Assembly (NCBI GenBank): GCA_964643725.1
Contig: CAZXTL010000010.1
Location: 1 to 55,418, forward strand
DNA: 55,418 nucleotides
Source of the DNA: DYQY01 sp964643725
Lineage (GTDB): Bacteria > Margulisbacteria > Riflemargulisbacteria > GWF2-35-9 > DYQY01
Direction of reading: 5' to 3'
Position 1 is the stretch's first letter; each line of letters starts with the position of its first letter. Below the pieces are notes generated by a model. It made no database searches, was not told where the DNA came from, and worked only from the letters and a program-made list of their open reading frames with translations. Both the position numbers and the translations under genes were made by a program. Of the stretch, positions 42,078-50,004 are shown piece by piece.

Positions 42078-43169
42078 TTATTCTTTAGCTTTTTGTAATA
42101 GCAGATAAATGCCGAGTAGTCCAATAACAGTGTTAGGTAACCAAGCTGCCATTATTGGAGGCAGTAGATTAATTATTCCCATCCATTCCCCTAAAGCCAT
42201 TATCATGTAATACATCATGATAATTAGAAGGCTAAATCCAACACCAATAGCATTGCTTTTCCTTTGAGGGTTAAGTCCAAGAGGAGCACCTAGCAACATA
42301 AATATTAAGCAAGCAAAAGGTAGCGCAGTTTTAGCGTATAGTTCTACTTTCATTTTGAGAGTGTCTTGTCCTGCTTTTTCTTTCTTTTCTATTTGGGATT
42401 TAAGTTGCATAAAGCTTAGTTGATCTGCATTACTTCTTTCTATAATAATATTTATATCAGTAGGACTTACTTTTAAATTTATCAATTCTTGTTTGAATAG
42501 AATTCTTGTTAAGGTGTCAGATTTTTTGTTGAACATGTAAAGGATTCCCGTATTGAATACCCATCCCTCTCCAGGAAGGAAATTTGCAGATTCAGCAAAC
42601 ACAACTCTTTCTAAATATCCGTTGTCATATTCGGTAACAGTAACATCTTCCATTGTGTCTTTATACATTTTGCTTGCGTTAACTGTTCGTTTAAGTTGAC
42701 CGTCTTCATATTGAGGAATATTAACTGAGGTTCTAATCTTTGGACTGAATTCATTTTTTGCTTTGGCTATGGAATATTCAACATAAAGATTTGCTTTGGG
42801 TACAAGGGATTCGCTAAAAAACATGGTAAGAAGTGAGATTGCTAATCCAAAAAGTAACGCTGGTCTTACAATTCTAGTTAGGCTTATACCTGCTGAGCGG
42901 AAGGCTGTAATCTCGTTGTTGTTGGATAAGTTGCTAAAGACTTGAAGCGATGAAAGTAGAATTGCCATCGGAAAGGTATAAACCATTACTTGCGGTAGTC
43001 TGGCAACAAAGAGAGACATCGCAACCGGGAATGATATCCCGTAAGTACTGGCTTCTCTAACTAAGTTGGGGATTATTCCAACACCAGAGAAAATAGAAGT
43101 AAAGGCAATGACTCCAAAAAGAAAAGTCTCTGTGAGTAGACCAAAGATATAGGAGTCTAGGCGTTTCAT
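42078..43169 (-). CDS. LptF/LptG family permease (lipopolysaccharide export)
   Basis: The 363-residue protein of the YjgP/YjgQ family has transmembrane helices at about 13-33, 50-75 and 97-118 and three near the C-terminus, flanking a periplasmic beta-rich domain (about 130-270). NLSNNNEITAFRSAGIS is the coupling-helix motif of LptF/G. It forms, with LptB, the inner-membrane ABC exporter that lifts lipopolysaccharide. Only one permease gene is present here; I cannot say whether it is LptF or LptG. Its ATG shares one base with the lptB stop. Confidence 0.88.
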   Translation of the reverse strand: MKRLDSYIFGLLTETFLFGVIAFTSIFSGVGIIPNLVREASTYGISFPVAMSLFVARLPQVMVYTFPMAILLSSLQVFSNLSNNNEITAFRSAGISLTRIVRPALLFGLAISLLTMFFSESLVPKANLYVEYSIAKAKNEFSPKIRTSVNIPQYEDGQLKRTVNASKMYKDTMEDVTVTEYDNGYLERVVFAESANFLPGEGWVFNTGILYMFNKKSDTLTRILFKQELINLKVSPTDINIIIERSNADQLSFMQLKSQIEKKEKAGQDTLKMKVELYAKTALPFACLIFMLLGAPLGLNPQRKSNAIGVGFSLLIIMMYYMIMALGEWMGIINLLPPIMAAWLPNTVIGLLGIYLLLQKAKE

Positions 43170-43891
43170 TAGATTTTGAAGTCTTGTCCTAGGTAGAACT
43201 TTTTAGCGATTTCGTTTTTAGCGAGCGACTTAGATTCACCCTCAGTAAGAATTTTTCCTTCATGAAGGATATATGAGCGGTCAGTTATTTTAAGTGTTTC
43301 TCTAACATTATGGTCTGTTATGATTATTCCAATGCCTTTATTTTTTAGATGTAAGATTATTTCTTGGATATCTGCTATGGCCATTGGGTCTATCCCTGCA
43401 AAAGGCTCATCAAGTAGGATAAATTTAGGATTAGTGGCTAATGCACGCATTATTTCTACTCTTCTTCTTTCTCCGCCTGAAAGCACATAGGCTTTTTCTT
43501 TGCGAAGTCTTTCTATTTTCATTTCTTTTAGTAATCCAACTAATGTTTCTTCGTATTGTTTTTTAGGTATTATGTTCAAAAGCTCCCAAAGCATAAAGAC
43601 GTTTTCTTCAACAGTAAGTTTGCGAAAGATAGAGGCTTCTTGTGGTAAGTAACCTATGCCTAGTCTGGCTCTTTTATACATTGGCATGTGAGAAATATTT
43701 TTTTCATCAATGAATATTTTACCGGCAGTAGGTTTGATTAAGCCAGTTATCATATAGAAAGTTGTTGTTTTGCCAGCACCATTTGGGCCAAGCAGTCCAA
43801 CAATTTCACCTTGATTAACACTGATGGAGACGTCATTTACGGCAGTTTTTTTGCCGTATTTCTTAATAAGTCCTTCGGTTCTAATCTGCAT
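43169..43891 (-). CDS. lptB: LPS export ABC transporter ATP-binding protein
   Basis: The 240-residue ATPase has Walker A GPNGAGKTT, signature VLSGGERRRVEIMRAL, Walker B KFILLDEPFAGIDPMA and the switch His in IIITDHNVRETL, a combination typical of LptB. It powers lipopolysaccharide transport from the inner membrane. No Shine-Dalgarno; TATAAT lies exactly 6 nt before the ATG. The permease gene follows with a one-base overlap. Confidence 0.95.
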   Translation of the reverse strand: MQIRTEGLIKKYGKKTAVNDVSISVNQGEIVGLLGPNGAGKTTTFYMITGLIKPTAGKIFIDEKNISHMPMYKRARLGIGYLPQEASIFRKLTVEENVFMLWELLNIIPKKQYEETLVGLLKEMKIERLRKEKAYVLSGGERRRVEIMRALATNPKFILLDEPFAGIDPMAIADIQEIILHLKNKGIGIIITDHNVRETLKITDRSYILHEGKILTEGESKSLAKNEIAKKFYLGQDFKI

Positions 43892-43897
43892 GGTTCT

Positions 43898-43903
43898 ATT
43901 ATA
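43898..43903 (-). promoter_or_regulatory. predicted -10 element of lptB, leaderless type
   Basis: On the minus strand TATAAT is followed by exactly 6 nt and the ATG at 43891. No Shine-Dalgarno. Confidence 0.45.
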
Positions 43904-43908
43904 ACAGT

Positions 43909-43948
43909 GAATGGAGGAATTGAGGAATAGATGAATGGATGAATGGTC
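43909..43948. repeat. 8-bp degenerate tandem repeat (5 units)
   Basis: GAATGGAG, GAATTGAG, GAATAGAT, GAATGGAT and GAATGGTC are arranged head to tail, directly upstream of the lptB -10 element and abutting the palindromic element that follows. Confidence 0.75.
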
Positions 43949-44045
43949 CCCTCAGTCAGCCTTTGGCTGACAGCTCCCCGAATCGGGGAGCCATTTAAGC
44001 CTTCCCAAATTGGGAAGGTGGCTCAGCGAAGCTGAGACGGAAGGG
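43948..44045. repeat. palindromic REP/MITE-like element, copy 3
   Basis: CCCCTCAGTCAGCC with stem GTCAGCC/GGCTGAC, then GCTCCCCGA/TCGGGGAGC, CTTCCCA/TGGGAAG and GCTCAGC/GCTGAGA arms. The left 45 bp closely match copies at 12978 and 13531; the right part differs. It lies between lptB and the glycosyltransferase gene. Confidence 0.7.
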
Positions 44046-44113
44046 TATAAGTGAATAATCTAATTATCAATGACCAATTAATAGGAGTTAAGAGATTTAT
44101 AGTAGAGTTAGGT

Positions 44114-44800
44114 TTATTTTTTAAATAGCTTGTAGTTATAAAGTTGAACCAACTGTTTAAGGTAAGAAGCCATAACGCCGCCACTTAGCTTGCTTTCACC
44201 GTATTTTCTGTCTTCAAATACAATAGGATATTCGCCGAACTTCTTGGCATTTCCTTTTACCGCAACTTCTAGTCCTATTTTAAACCCTTCTAGATTTAAA
44301 TTATTTTGAGGATATACTTCTTTTTTGAACATAAAGAATCCTGAGGTAATGTCTTTAATTGGAGTTAGTGGTCTGGCTAATTGTCTAGCGCCCCAAGAGA
44401 TAAATCTACGTATCCATGGCCAGTCTTTTGAGCCTCCACCTTTGACAAGTCTACTGCCAACTACTAAGTCGTATCCTTCTTTTTTTACCATTTGGTACAT
44501 TCCAGCTAAAGCTATTGGCGGATGAGAAAAATCAGCATCCATAAAACAGATAATGTCGCCTTTTGCTTTGACAACACCAGCATGTACAGCAGAAGAAAGA
44601 CCTCTTTCGGTTTTCCTTGTAAGAAGAACAACCGAATTTAAATTAAGTTTTTTTACCATTTCTTCTGTGCCATCGTTAGAAAAATCGTCGACGACAATAA
44701 TCTCAAATTTAAAGTTGGTTAGAGTTTTATTTAGGGTTGGGAGAAGCTCTTGCAGATTTTCTTTTTCTTTATAAGTAGGTATAACAATTGAAAGCTCCAT
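44114..44800 (-). CDS. glycosyltransferase family 2, polyprenyl-phosphate mannosyl/glucosyltransferase-like
   Basis: The 228-residue GT-A domain begins with LSIVIPTYKEKENLQELL and has VVDDFSNDGTEE, a DAD motif in CFMDADFSHPP and GSRLVKGGG, like dolichyl-phosphate mannose synthases (Dpm1 type without membrane helices). It would load a sugar on polyprenyl phosphate at the membrane, for envelope glycan building. No Shine-Dalgarno; TATAAT lies exactly 6 nt before the ATG. Neighbouring LPS-export genes fit an envelope role. Confidence 0.86.
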   Translation of the reverse strand: MELSIVIPTYKEKENLQELLPTLNKTLTNFKFEIIVVDDFSNDGTEEMVKKLNLNSVVLLTRKTERGLSSAVHAGVVKAKGDIICFMDADFSHPPIALAGMYQMVKKEGYDLVVGSRLVKGGGSKDWPWIRRFISWGARQLARPLTPIKDITSGFFMFKKEVYPQNNLNLEGFKIGLEVAVKGNAKKFGEYPIVFEDRKYGESKLSGGVMASYLKQLVQLYNYKLFKK

Positions 44801-44806
44801 ACATGA

Positions 44807-44812
44807 ATTATA
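44807..44812 (-). promoter_or_regulatory. predicted -10 element of the glycosyltransferase gene, leaderless type
   Basis: On the minus strand TATAAT is followed by exactly 6 nt and the ATG at 44800. No Shine-Dalgarno. Confidence 0.45.
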
Positions 44813-44818
44813 TCATAA

Positions 44819-44850
44819 GTGTTTATTTGTTTAAGTGTTTATTTGTTTAG
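44819..44850. repeat. 8/16-bp tandem repeat
   Basis: GTGTTTAT and TTGTTTA[AG] alternate twice, giving four 8-bp or two 16-bp units, in the divergent space between the glycosyltransferase and folP. Confidence 0.75.
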
Positions 44851-44907
44851 CTTTATGAGATAGATAAATGTTTTAGCTTTGGCTGTAAATATTTATTAAA
44901 AAGTCTG

Positions 44908-44913
44908 TATAAT
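44908..44913 (+). promoter_or_regulatory. predicted -10 element of the folP operon, leaderless type
   Basis: A perfect TATAAT is followed by exactly 6 nt (ATAGGG) and the ATG at 44920. Confidence 0.5.
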
Positions 44914-44919
44914 ATAGGG

Positions 44920-45807
44920 ATGAAAGCAGATGGGTTTATTATGCAAGATGTTGGTTCTTATTTGACCTACTTTGGGAAAAGAGGGTTTGACCTTTTCAAT
45001 GAGCCAGTGCTAATGGGGATACTTAATGTTACTCCAGATAGCTTTAGTGATGGAGGAAAATTTAGCGGGATAGAGCAGGCAGTTGGTCATGCCAAGAAAA
45101 TGGTAGAAGAAGGCGCTACGATAATTGATATTGGTGGAGAATCTACGAGACCAGGGAGTAGTTTTGTAAGTGTAGAGGAAGAGCTATCAAGAGTTATTCC
45201 TGTGTTGGAAGCAATTAAGAAAGAGATGCCTGATGTTTTAGTTTCGGTTGATACCAATAAAGCCGTTGTTGCGGAGCTGGCAATTCAAAAAGGTGCAGAT
45301 ATGATAAACGATGTAAGTGCTGGTACTTTTGATAAGGAGATGTTGTCTGTTGTTGCTAGATATGGGGTTCCTATTTGTTTGATGCACACGAAAGATACTC
45401 CAGATGTTATGCAAAATTCAACAAAGTATGAAGACCTAATTGCAGATATTTATCAATTTTTGTATAGTAGGATAGAAGCTGCCGTGAAGGCTGGGATTAG
45501 TAGAGTAAAAATAATCATAGATCCAGGGATTGGTTTTGGTAAAGATACTCAACAGAATTTGCAAATAATAAGAGAACTTGAAGTTTTTAAGGGATTGGGT
45601 TGCCCTGTACTGTTAGGAACATCTAGGAAGAATTTTATAGGGCAGGTAACAGGCAAGGGGATAACGGACAGAGCATTTGGAACAGCCGCTACTATCACTA
45701 TTGGGGTATTGAATGGAGCAGGTATTCTAAGAGTGCATGACGTAAAAGAGATGAGAGACACAATAGTTATGACGAAAGCAATACAGAAAGTGGTGGGGAA
45801 AAGATGA
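44920..45807 (+). CDS. folP: dihydropteroate synthase
   Basis: The 295-residue TIM-barrel enzyme has LMGILNVTPDSFSDGGKF, IIDIGGESTRPGS, ADMINDVSAG and IIDPGIGFGKD, diagnostic for FolP. It joins p-aminobenzoate with hydroxymethyl-dihydropterin diphosphate in folate synthesis. About 20 extra residues precede the usual start, so the first ATG may not be the only one used. The last four bases overlap folK (ATGA). It leads an operon folP-folK-tsaE-tsaB-rimI. Confidence 0.95.
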   Translation: MKADGFIMQDVGSYLTYFGKRGFDLFNEPVLMGILNVTPDSFSDGGKFSGIEQAVGHAKKMVEEGATIIDIGGESTRPGSSFVSVEEELSRVIPVLEAIKKEMPDVLVSVDTNKAVVAELAIQKGADMINDVSAGTFDKEMLSVVARYGVPICLMHTKDTPDVMQNSTKYEDLIADIYQFLYSRIEAAVKAGISRVKIIIDPGIGFGKDTQQNLQIIRELEVFKGLGCPVLLGTSRKNFIGQVTGKGITDRAFGTAATITIGVLNGAGILRVHDVKEMRDTIVMTKAIQKVVGKR

Positions 45808-46280
45808 AACATGAGGTTTATTTAGGAATTGGCTCTAATTTAGGGGATAGGTACGGATATATAGATCAAACAATGGTTGAGCTGGAAAAGGATACAAATA
45901 TTAGCATAATAGCTGTTTCTAGTTTTATAGAGTATTCAGCAGAAAATAAGCCAGAGGACCCTGTGTTTGTTAATGGGGTGCTTAAAATTCTTACTTCATA
46001 TACTCCCCATGAGTTGTTAAAAAGTACAGAAGAAATAGAACGACAACTTGGCAGATCAGATAAAGGGAAATATTCCAGAAGAACTATCGATATAGATATT
46101 TTGCTTTATGATAAAGAGATAGTCTTAGAGGATGATTTGACAATACCTCATCCGTTAATGCATGAAAGGGTGTTTGTCCTTGAGCCACTAAGCGAGATTG
46201 CTCCAGAAGCTTATCATCCTATTCTTGATAGCAATATTGCTACATTATTTAGATCTCTTAAGGAAGGTAGACAGGTTTGA
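45804..46280 (+). CDS. folK: hydroxymethyl-dihydropteridine diphosphokinase
   Basis: The 158-residue protein has VYLGIGSNLGDRYGYI, PVFVNGVLKI and RRTIDIDILLYDKEIV, all standard for HPPK. It makes the diphosphate substrate of FolP. It overlaps folP by four bases and the tsaE start by four bases, so translation is coupled along the operon. Confidence 0.95.
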   Translation: MKHEVYLGIGSNLGDRYGYIDQTMVELEKDTNISIIAVSSFIEYSAENKPEDPVFVNGVLKILTSYTPHELLKSTEEIERQLGRSDKGKYSRRTIDIDILLYDKEIVLEDDLTIPHPLMHERVFVLEPLSEIAPEAYHPILDSNIATLFRSLKEGRQV

Positions 46281-46696
46281 AAGTGAGTAATTATTTGGTG
46301 AAGAGTTTAGAAGAAACAAAGGTTGTAGCGAAGGAGCTTGCTAAAACATTAACTCCTGGCGCAATCGTTACCTTAAATGGTGATCTTGGCGCTGGCAAAA
46401 CAACCATGGTTCAGCTTATTTGTAAGGAATTAGGTGTAAATGAGTATGTAAACAGTCCTACTTTTACGATTGTTAATGAATACGAAAGCGGAAAATGGAA
46501 GGTAAACCATATTGATTTCTATAGAGTAAAACATTCTGATGAATTATTGGAGATAGGGCTTGAGCAGTATTTTAATGATAAAGATATAACTTTTATCGAG
46601 TGGGCGGAACTTTTCGAAGAAATTCTTCCTGAGAAAGTTATTCGTATTGATATTGAGTTAGCAGATGGAGAAAGAAGGATAACCATAAATGATTAG
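46277..46696 (+). CDS. tsaE: tRNA t6A biosynthesis ATPase TsaE
   Basis: The 139-residue P-loop protein has LNGDLGAGKTTMVQLI, NSPTFTIVNEY and FIEWAELF, as in all TsaE proteins. It powers the TsaB-TsaD complex that makes threonylcarbamoyl-adenosine in tRNA. The TTG at 46277 overlaps the folK stop; a GTG at 46283 is a possible alternative. AAGGAAGG lies upstream. It overlaps tsaB by 8 bases. Confidence 0.94.
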   Translation: MKVSNYLVKSLEETKVVAKELAKTLTPGAIVTLNGDLGAGKTTMVQLICKELGVNEYVNSPTFTIVNEYESGKWKVNHIDFYRVKHSDELLEIGLEQYFNDKDITFIEWAELFEEILPEKVIRIDIELADGERRITIND

Positions 46697-47342
46697 TTTA
46701 GGAATTGTCGCAGTAACTAGAGATTTAAGTATAGCAGTAATGGAAAATGATGTGGTATTAGCAGAAATTAACTTAAGAAGAGAGCGGATAGATGATTTGC
46801 TACTTCTTATCGACAAAGTTCTTGCTCTGGCTGGCAAGGATATTGCTGATGTTGAGGAATTTGTTGTGGTAAATGGTCCTGGTAGTTATGGTGGGATTAG
46901 GAATTCTTTAACAGTAGTGAAAGTATTAGCATTTATTGATGAGAAGAAAGTTAAAACGGTTAACTTTTTAGAATTACTAGCATATCAGCAAAAAGAATAT
47001 AGAGGGTTAATAGTAGTTGCAATGGAGTCTCGTAAGGATGAAGCGAATTATGGGTTTTATGGAGGCGGACAAGAGCTTAATAAAATCATTGAAAGTGATA
47101 CGATTAGAAAAGAAGATTTATTTAAGAAGTTGCAACAAATCAAGGAAGAGTTTTTAGTAATAGGTGATCTTTATGAGATTCCTGAGTTAAATATGGGTAT
47201 TTATAAAGCCGTTAAACCGTATGCTTCTCAGGCAGTTTTGCTCGCAAAAGGTCTTCCGGTGGCTTCATTAAATGAAGTTGCACCTATTTATTCTTATCCA
47301 GTAAACGTAACTCCTTCCAAAAAGGCTGATATAAAAAAGTGA
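46689..47342 (+). CDS. tsaB: tRNA t6A biosynthesis protein TsaB (divergent)
   Basis: The 217-residue protein holds the TsaB position between tsaE and rimI and has the ASKHA-like start. The key loop reads VVVNGPGSYGGIRNSL where most TsaB have GPGSFTGLR, so it is divergent. TsaB is a non-catalytic scaffold for TsaD. It is short of a fully conserved N-terminal strand (LGIVAVTRDLSIAV rather than the usual D-T-S motif). It overlaps both neighbours by a few bases. Confidence 0.8.
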   Translation: MISLGIVAVTRDLSIAVMENDVVLAEINLRRERIDDLLLLIDKVLALAGKDIADVEEFVVVNGPGSYGGIRNSLTVVKVLAFIDEKKVKTVNFLELLAYQQKEYRGLIVVAMESRKDEANYGFYGGGQELNKIIESDTIRKEDLFKKLQQIKEEFLVIGDLYEIPELNMGIYKAVKPYASQAVLLAKGLPVASLNEVAPIYSYPVNVTPSKKADIKK

Positions 47343-47776
47343 TAAAACTACAAAAGGCTCAGTCTAAGGATGTAGCCTTTTTAGTAGACCTTCACAAGGA
47401 GACTATCGGGTCTTCTTGGAATGAAGAAGATATGCGTAATGCCATACAAAAAAGCGACAAAAATGTATATTTGATTACTGAAGATGATTCCTCAGTTGGC
47501 TACATTATAGTAGATATTTTATCGCCAGAAGCAGAGATAATTAATATTGCAGTGATGCCTGAACAACAAGCCAGAAAGATAGGAAGTTCTGCGTTAGATA
47601 TTTTAATGAAAGAGCTGTTAGTCCAAGGTATTGAAAGTGTTTTTTTAGAGGTAAGAGAGAATTCAAAGGCTGTTAACTTTTATAAGAATCATAACTTTGA
47701 GGTTATCGGATTAAGAAAGCAATATTATCCTAATGGAGAAAATGCTTTGAGGATGCAAAGAAAGCTGAGAATTTAG
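47339..47776 (+). CDS. rimI: GNAT acetyltransferase, RimI-like
   Basis: The 145 residues form a GNAT fold with INIAVMPEQQARKIGSSALDIL (acetyl-CoA loop) and VFLEVRENSKAVNFYKNHNFEVIGLRKQYY, the RimI signature. RimI acetylates the N-terminal alanine of ribosomal protein S18 and is usually next to tsaB. The start is GTG overlapping the tsaB stop. The Q-x-x-A-x-K-x-G loop deviates slightly from the usual R-x-x-G-x-G. Confidence 0.85.
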   Translation: MIKLQKAQSKDVAFLVDLHKETIGSSWNEEDMRNAIQKSDKNVYLITEDDSSVGYIIVDILSPEAEIINIAVMPEQQARKIGSSALDILMKELLVQGIESVFLEVRENSKAVNFYKNHNFEVIGLRKQYYPNGENALRMQRKLRI

Positions 47777-47812
47777 AAACAATTATCCGATAAAGTTATA
47801 AGGAGAAAACAA

Positions 47813-48136
47813 ATGAAGCTGAAGATAATTGCAACCTTGTACTCTGAACAAAGGAAATGGGATAATATAGGACTTTTTTGCTTGGCGTTACTCGATTATT
47901 TAAACGATAACAACTTGCCACCAGCAATGGCAACTAAAAGAAAAGAGTTTGAATTATTGATGCCTGAGTTTACTTCTTATATTCAGAAAGCTTTAAGTAG
48001 TGGTATTAAAATGAAAACTCTTAGAAATTTGGTATCAAATTATACAGATGTACGTCTTGATGAGCCTATGGGAGGGACAAGGTCTTTTAAGGATATCCAT
48101 GAATATTTGATAGCTAAGCTTGGTTATTTCCCATAA
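47813..48136 (+). CDS. hypothetical protein
   Basis: A 107-residue helical protein of unknown function, with no domain that I recognise and no signal peptide. AAGGAG stands 7 nt before the ATG, so it is well translated. Its opening MKLKIIATLYSEQRKWD loosely resembles the unknown protein at 38618-39169 (MKHKLIAISLPKQQKW). It follows rimI after 36 nt and may be cotranscribed. Confidence 0.65.
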   Translation: MKLKIIATLYSEQRKWDNIGLFCLALLDYLNDNNLPPAMATKRKEFELLMPEFTSYIQKALSSGIKMKTLRNLVSNYTDVRLDEPMGGTRSFKDIHEYLIAKLGYFP

Positions 48137-48184
48137 CAGCGCCTACATAGTAAAATGATTTAAAAATCATAGGAAGTTTAGGGT

Positions 48185-49354
48185 ATGGATTATCTGTCAG
48201 AGTTAGAATATTTATCATCAATTAAACAGAAAAGAAGCCTTCGAGCCATTACAGATAGGCAAGGAAAACACGTAACTATTAACGATAAGAAGTTGTTGGA
48301 TTTTTCATCTAATGATTATCTAGGTATTGCAGGCGATAAATCCTTGAGGGAAAAGTTTTTACAGGAAGTAGATTTAGCACAATATCCTTTTTCTTCATCT
48401 GCCTCTAGATTGATGTCAGGGAACTTTTTACTTAATGAACAATTGGAATCGTTGATTGCTAAACTTTATAGAGGTAAAGAAGTTTTAGTTTTTGGCAGTG
48501 GATTTCAGGCGAATACAGGTATTATTCCTGCACTTATTGGGAAGAATGATGTTATTTTTGCAGATAAACAGGTTCATGCCAGTATTATCGATGGAATTTT
48601 ATTAAGTGGAGCAAAGCTCTATAGGTACAAGCATAACGATATGACTAGCTTAAGAGAGCTTCTTGAGAAGCACCGTAGCAGTTTTGAAAGCGCATGGATA
48701 ATCACAGAGAGTATCTTTAGCATGGATGGAGATATTGCTGACCTAAAGAAGATAGTCGAATATAAGGAAACATATAATTTGTCAGTTTTCGTTGATGAAG
48801 CACATGCTTTTGGAGTAAGAGGCTCCCAAGGTGAGGGCGTCTGTGTTGAGTTAGGGTTGTCGGAAAAGGTTGATGTTATCGTTGGAACGTTTGGTAAAGC
48901 ATTAGCTTCGGTTGGAGCCTTTGTTGCTTGTGATAAGCAGATTAAAGAATATTTGGTAAACAAAGCACGTTCTTTTGTTTTTTCCACTGCGTTGCCTCCT
49001 GTAAATATCCTTTGGACCAAGTGGTTACTTGAGAATGTTGTGCCTTATTTAGGAGAAAAAAGAGCGCATTTGTTAAGTTTGTCAGATTATTTTAGAAATG
49101 AGTTGAGGAGTTTAGGATATCGGGCAATGGGGAATAGCCAAATAGTTCCTATAATAATTGGAGACAACAAAACCACCTTAGAACTAGCAAGAAAGTTGGA
49201 AGAAGTAGGAGTTTTATCCTTTGCAGTTAGACCACCAACGGTTGCTAAGGGAAGCTCTAGGATAAGATTTTCGCTGAATGCTAGGCTCGAAGAAGCAGAT
49301 TTTGCAAAGGTATTTGAAGTTTTATCTGCTTATTCTTTAGTAGGCGACAAGTAA
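48185..49354 (+). CDS. bioF: 8-amino-7-oxononanoate synthase
   Basis: The 389-residue PLP enzyme has NDYLGIAG, VLVFGSGFQANTG, H131, VFVDEAHAFGVRG (D204, H207) and GTFGKALASVGAF with K238 as the PLP lysine. It condenses pimeloyl-ACP with alanine, the first ring-building step of biotin synthesis. bioG starts on its last base, so they are coupled. Other members of the alpha-oxoamine synthase family are possible, but the two neighbours settle the biotin role. Confidence 0.93.
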   Translation: MDYLSELEYLSSIKQKRSLRAITDRQGKHVTINDKKLLDFSSNDYLGIAGDKSLREKFLQEVDLAQYPFSSSASRLMSGNFLLNEQLESLIAKLYRGKEVLVFGSGFQANTGIIPALIGKNDVIFADKQVHASIIDGILLSGAKLYRYKHNDMTSLRELLEKHRSSFESAWIITESIFSMDGDIADLKKIVEYKETYNLSVFVDEAHAFGVRGSQGEGVCVELGLSEKVDVIVGTFGKALASVGAFVACDKQIKEYLVNKARSFVFSTALPPVNILWTKWLLENVVPYLGEKRAHLLSLSDYFRNELRSLGYRAMGNSQIVPIIIGDNKTTLELARKLEEVGVLSFAVRPPTVAKGSSRIRFSLNARLEEADFAKVFEVLSAYSLVGDK

Positions 49355-50004
49355 TGCAGTATTCTTGGTTAAAAAGAACACAATCTGATAGTTTGATTGT
49401 TTTTTATTCAGGATGGGGGATGTCCTCAAATTCAGTTATTCTAGAGGCTGGGGCAAATGATTTATTGGTTTTCTTTGATTATAGAGATATTCATATGTCT
49501 GAATATTTGCAAAAAGAAATACAGGCGTACAAGACAATTTTTGTTGTGGCTTGGTCGCTTGGAATAGTGCCTGCAACGCTCAATAAACTTCTATTTAATG
49601 TAACAAAGTTTGTTGCGGTGAATGGTTCGTTGTTTCCGTCAGACGATAAATATGGAATACCAGAAGCAATATATCAAGGAACCTATGATAATCTAAATAT
49701 GAAAAATTTAGATAGGTTTTACAAGAGAATGTTTGCTGATAACGAACAATATGAAAGATTTAAGAACCTTCATGCTGCATTTGAGATAAATCAACTGAAA
49801 GAAGAACTTCTTGCTATAAAAGATTTATCAAAAGAGTTGAACATTAATGATAAAAATATTTTCGATAGAGTTATCGTAGGTAACAAGGATAAAATATTTC
49901 CTTTAATTAATCTAAAAGCGTTGTGGGATAAACCTGCTTTATTAGATAAAGCTCATTATCCTTTTTTTGAGTTTAAGGATTGGATGGAAGTTCTGAATGT
50001 TTGA
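49354..50004 (+). CDS. bioG: pimeloyl-ACP methyl ester esterase BioG
   Basis: The 216-residue protein matches the DUF452/BioG family: LIVFYSGWGMSS near the start, VVAWSLGIVPA with the nucleophile S68, FVAVNGSLFPSDDKYGIPEAIY and a late GNKDKIFP with Asp and a His in KAHYPF. It releases methanol from pimeloyl-ACP methyl ester, ending the BioC-BioH/BioG route to pimeloyl-ACP. It replaces BioH here. It overlaps bioC by 8 bases. Confidence 0.92.
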   Translation: MQYSWLKRTQSDSLIVFYSGWGMSSNSVILEAGANDLLVFFDYRDIHMSEYLQKEIQAYKTIFVVAWSLGIVPATLNKLLFNVTKFVAVNGSLFPSDDKYGIPEAIYQGTYDNLNMKNLDRFYKRMFADNEQYERFKNLHAAFEINQLKEELLAIKDLSKELNINDKNIFDRVIVGNKDKIFPLINLKALWDKPALLDKAHYPFFEFKDWMEVLNV

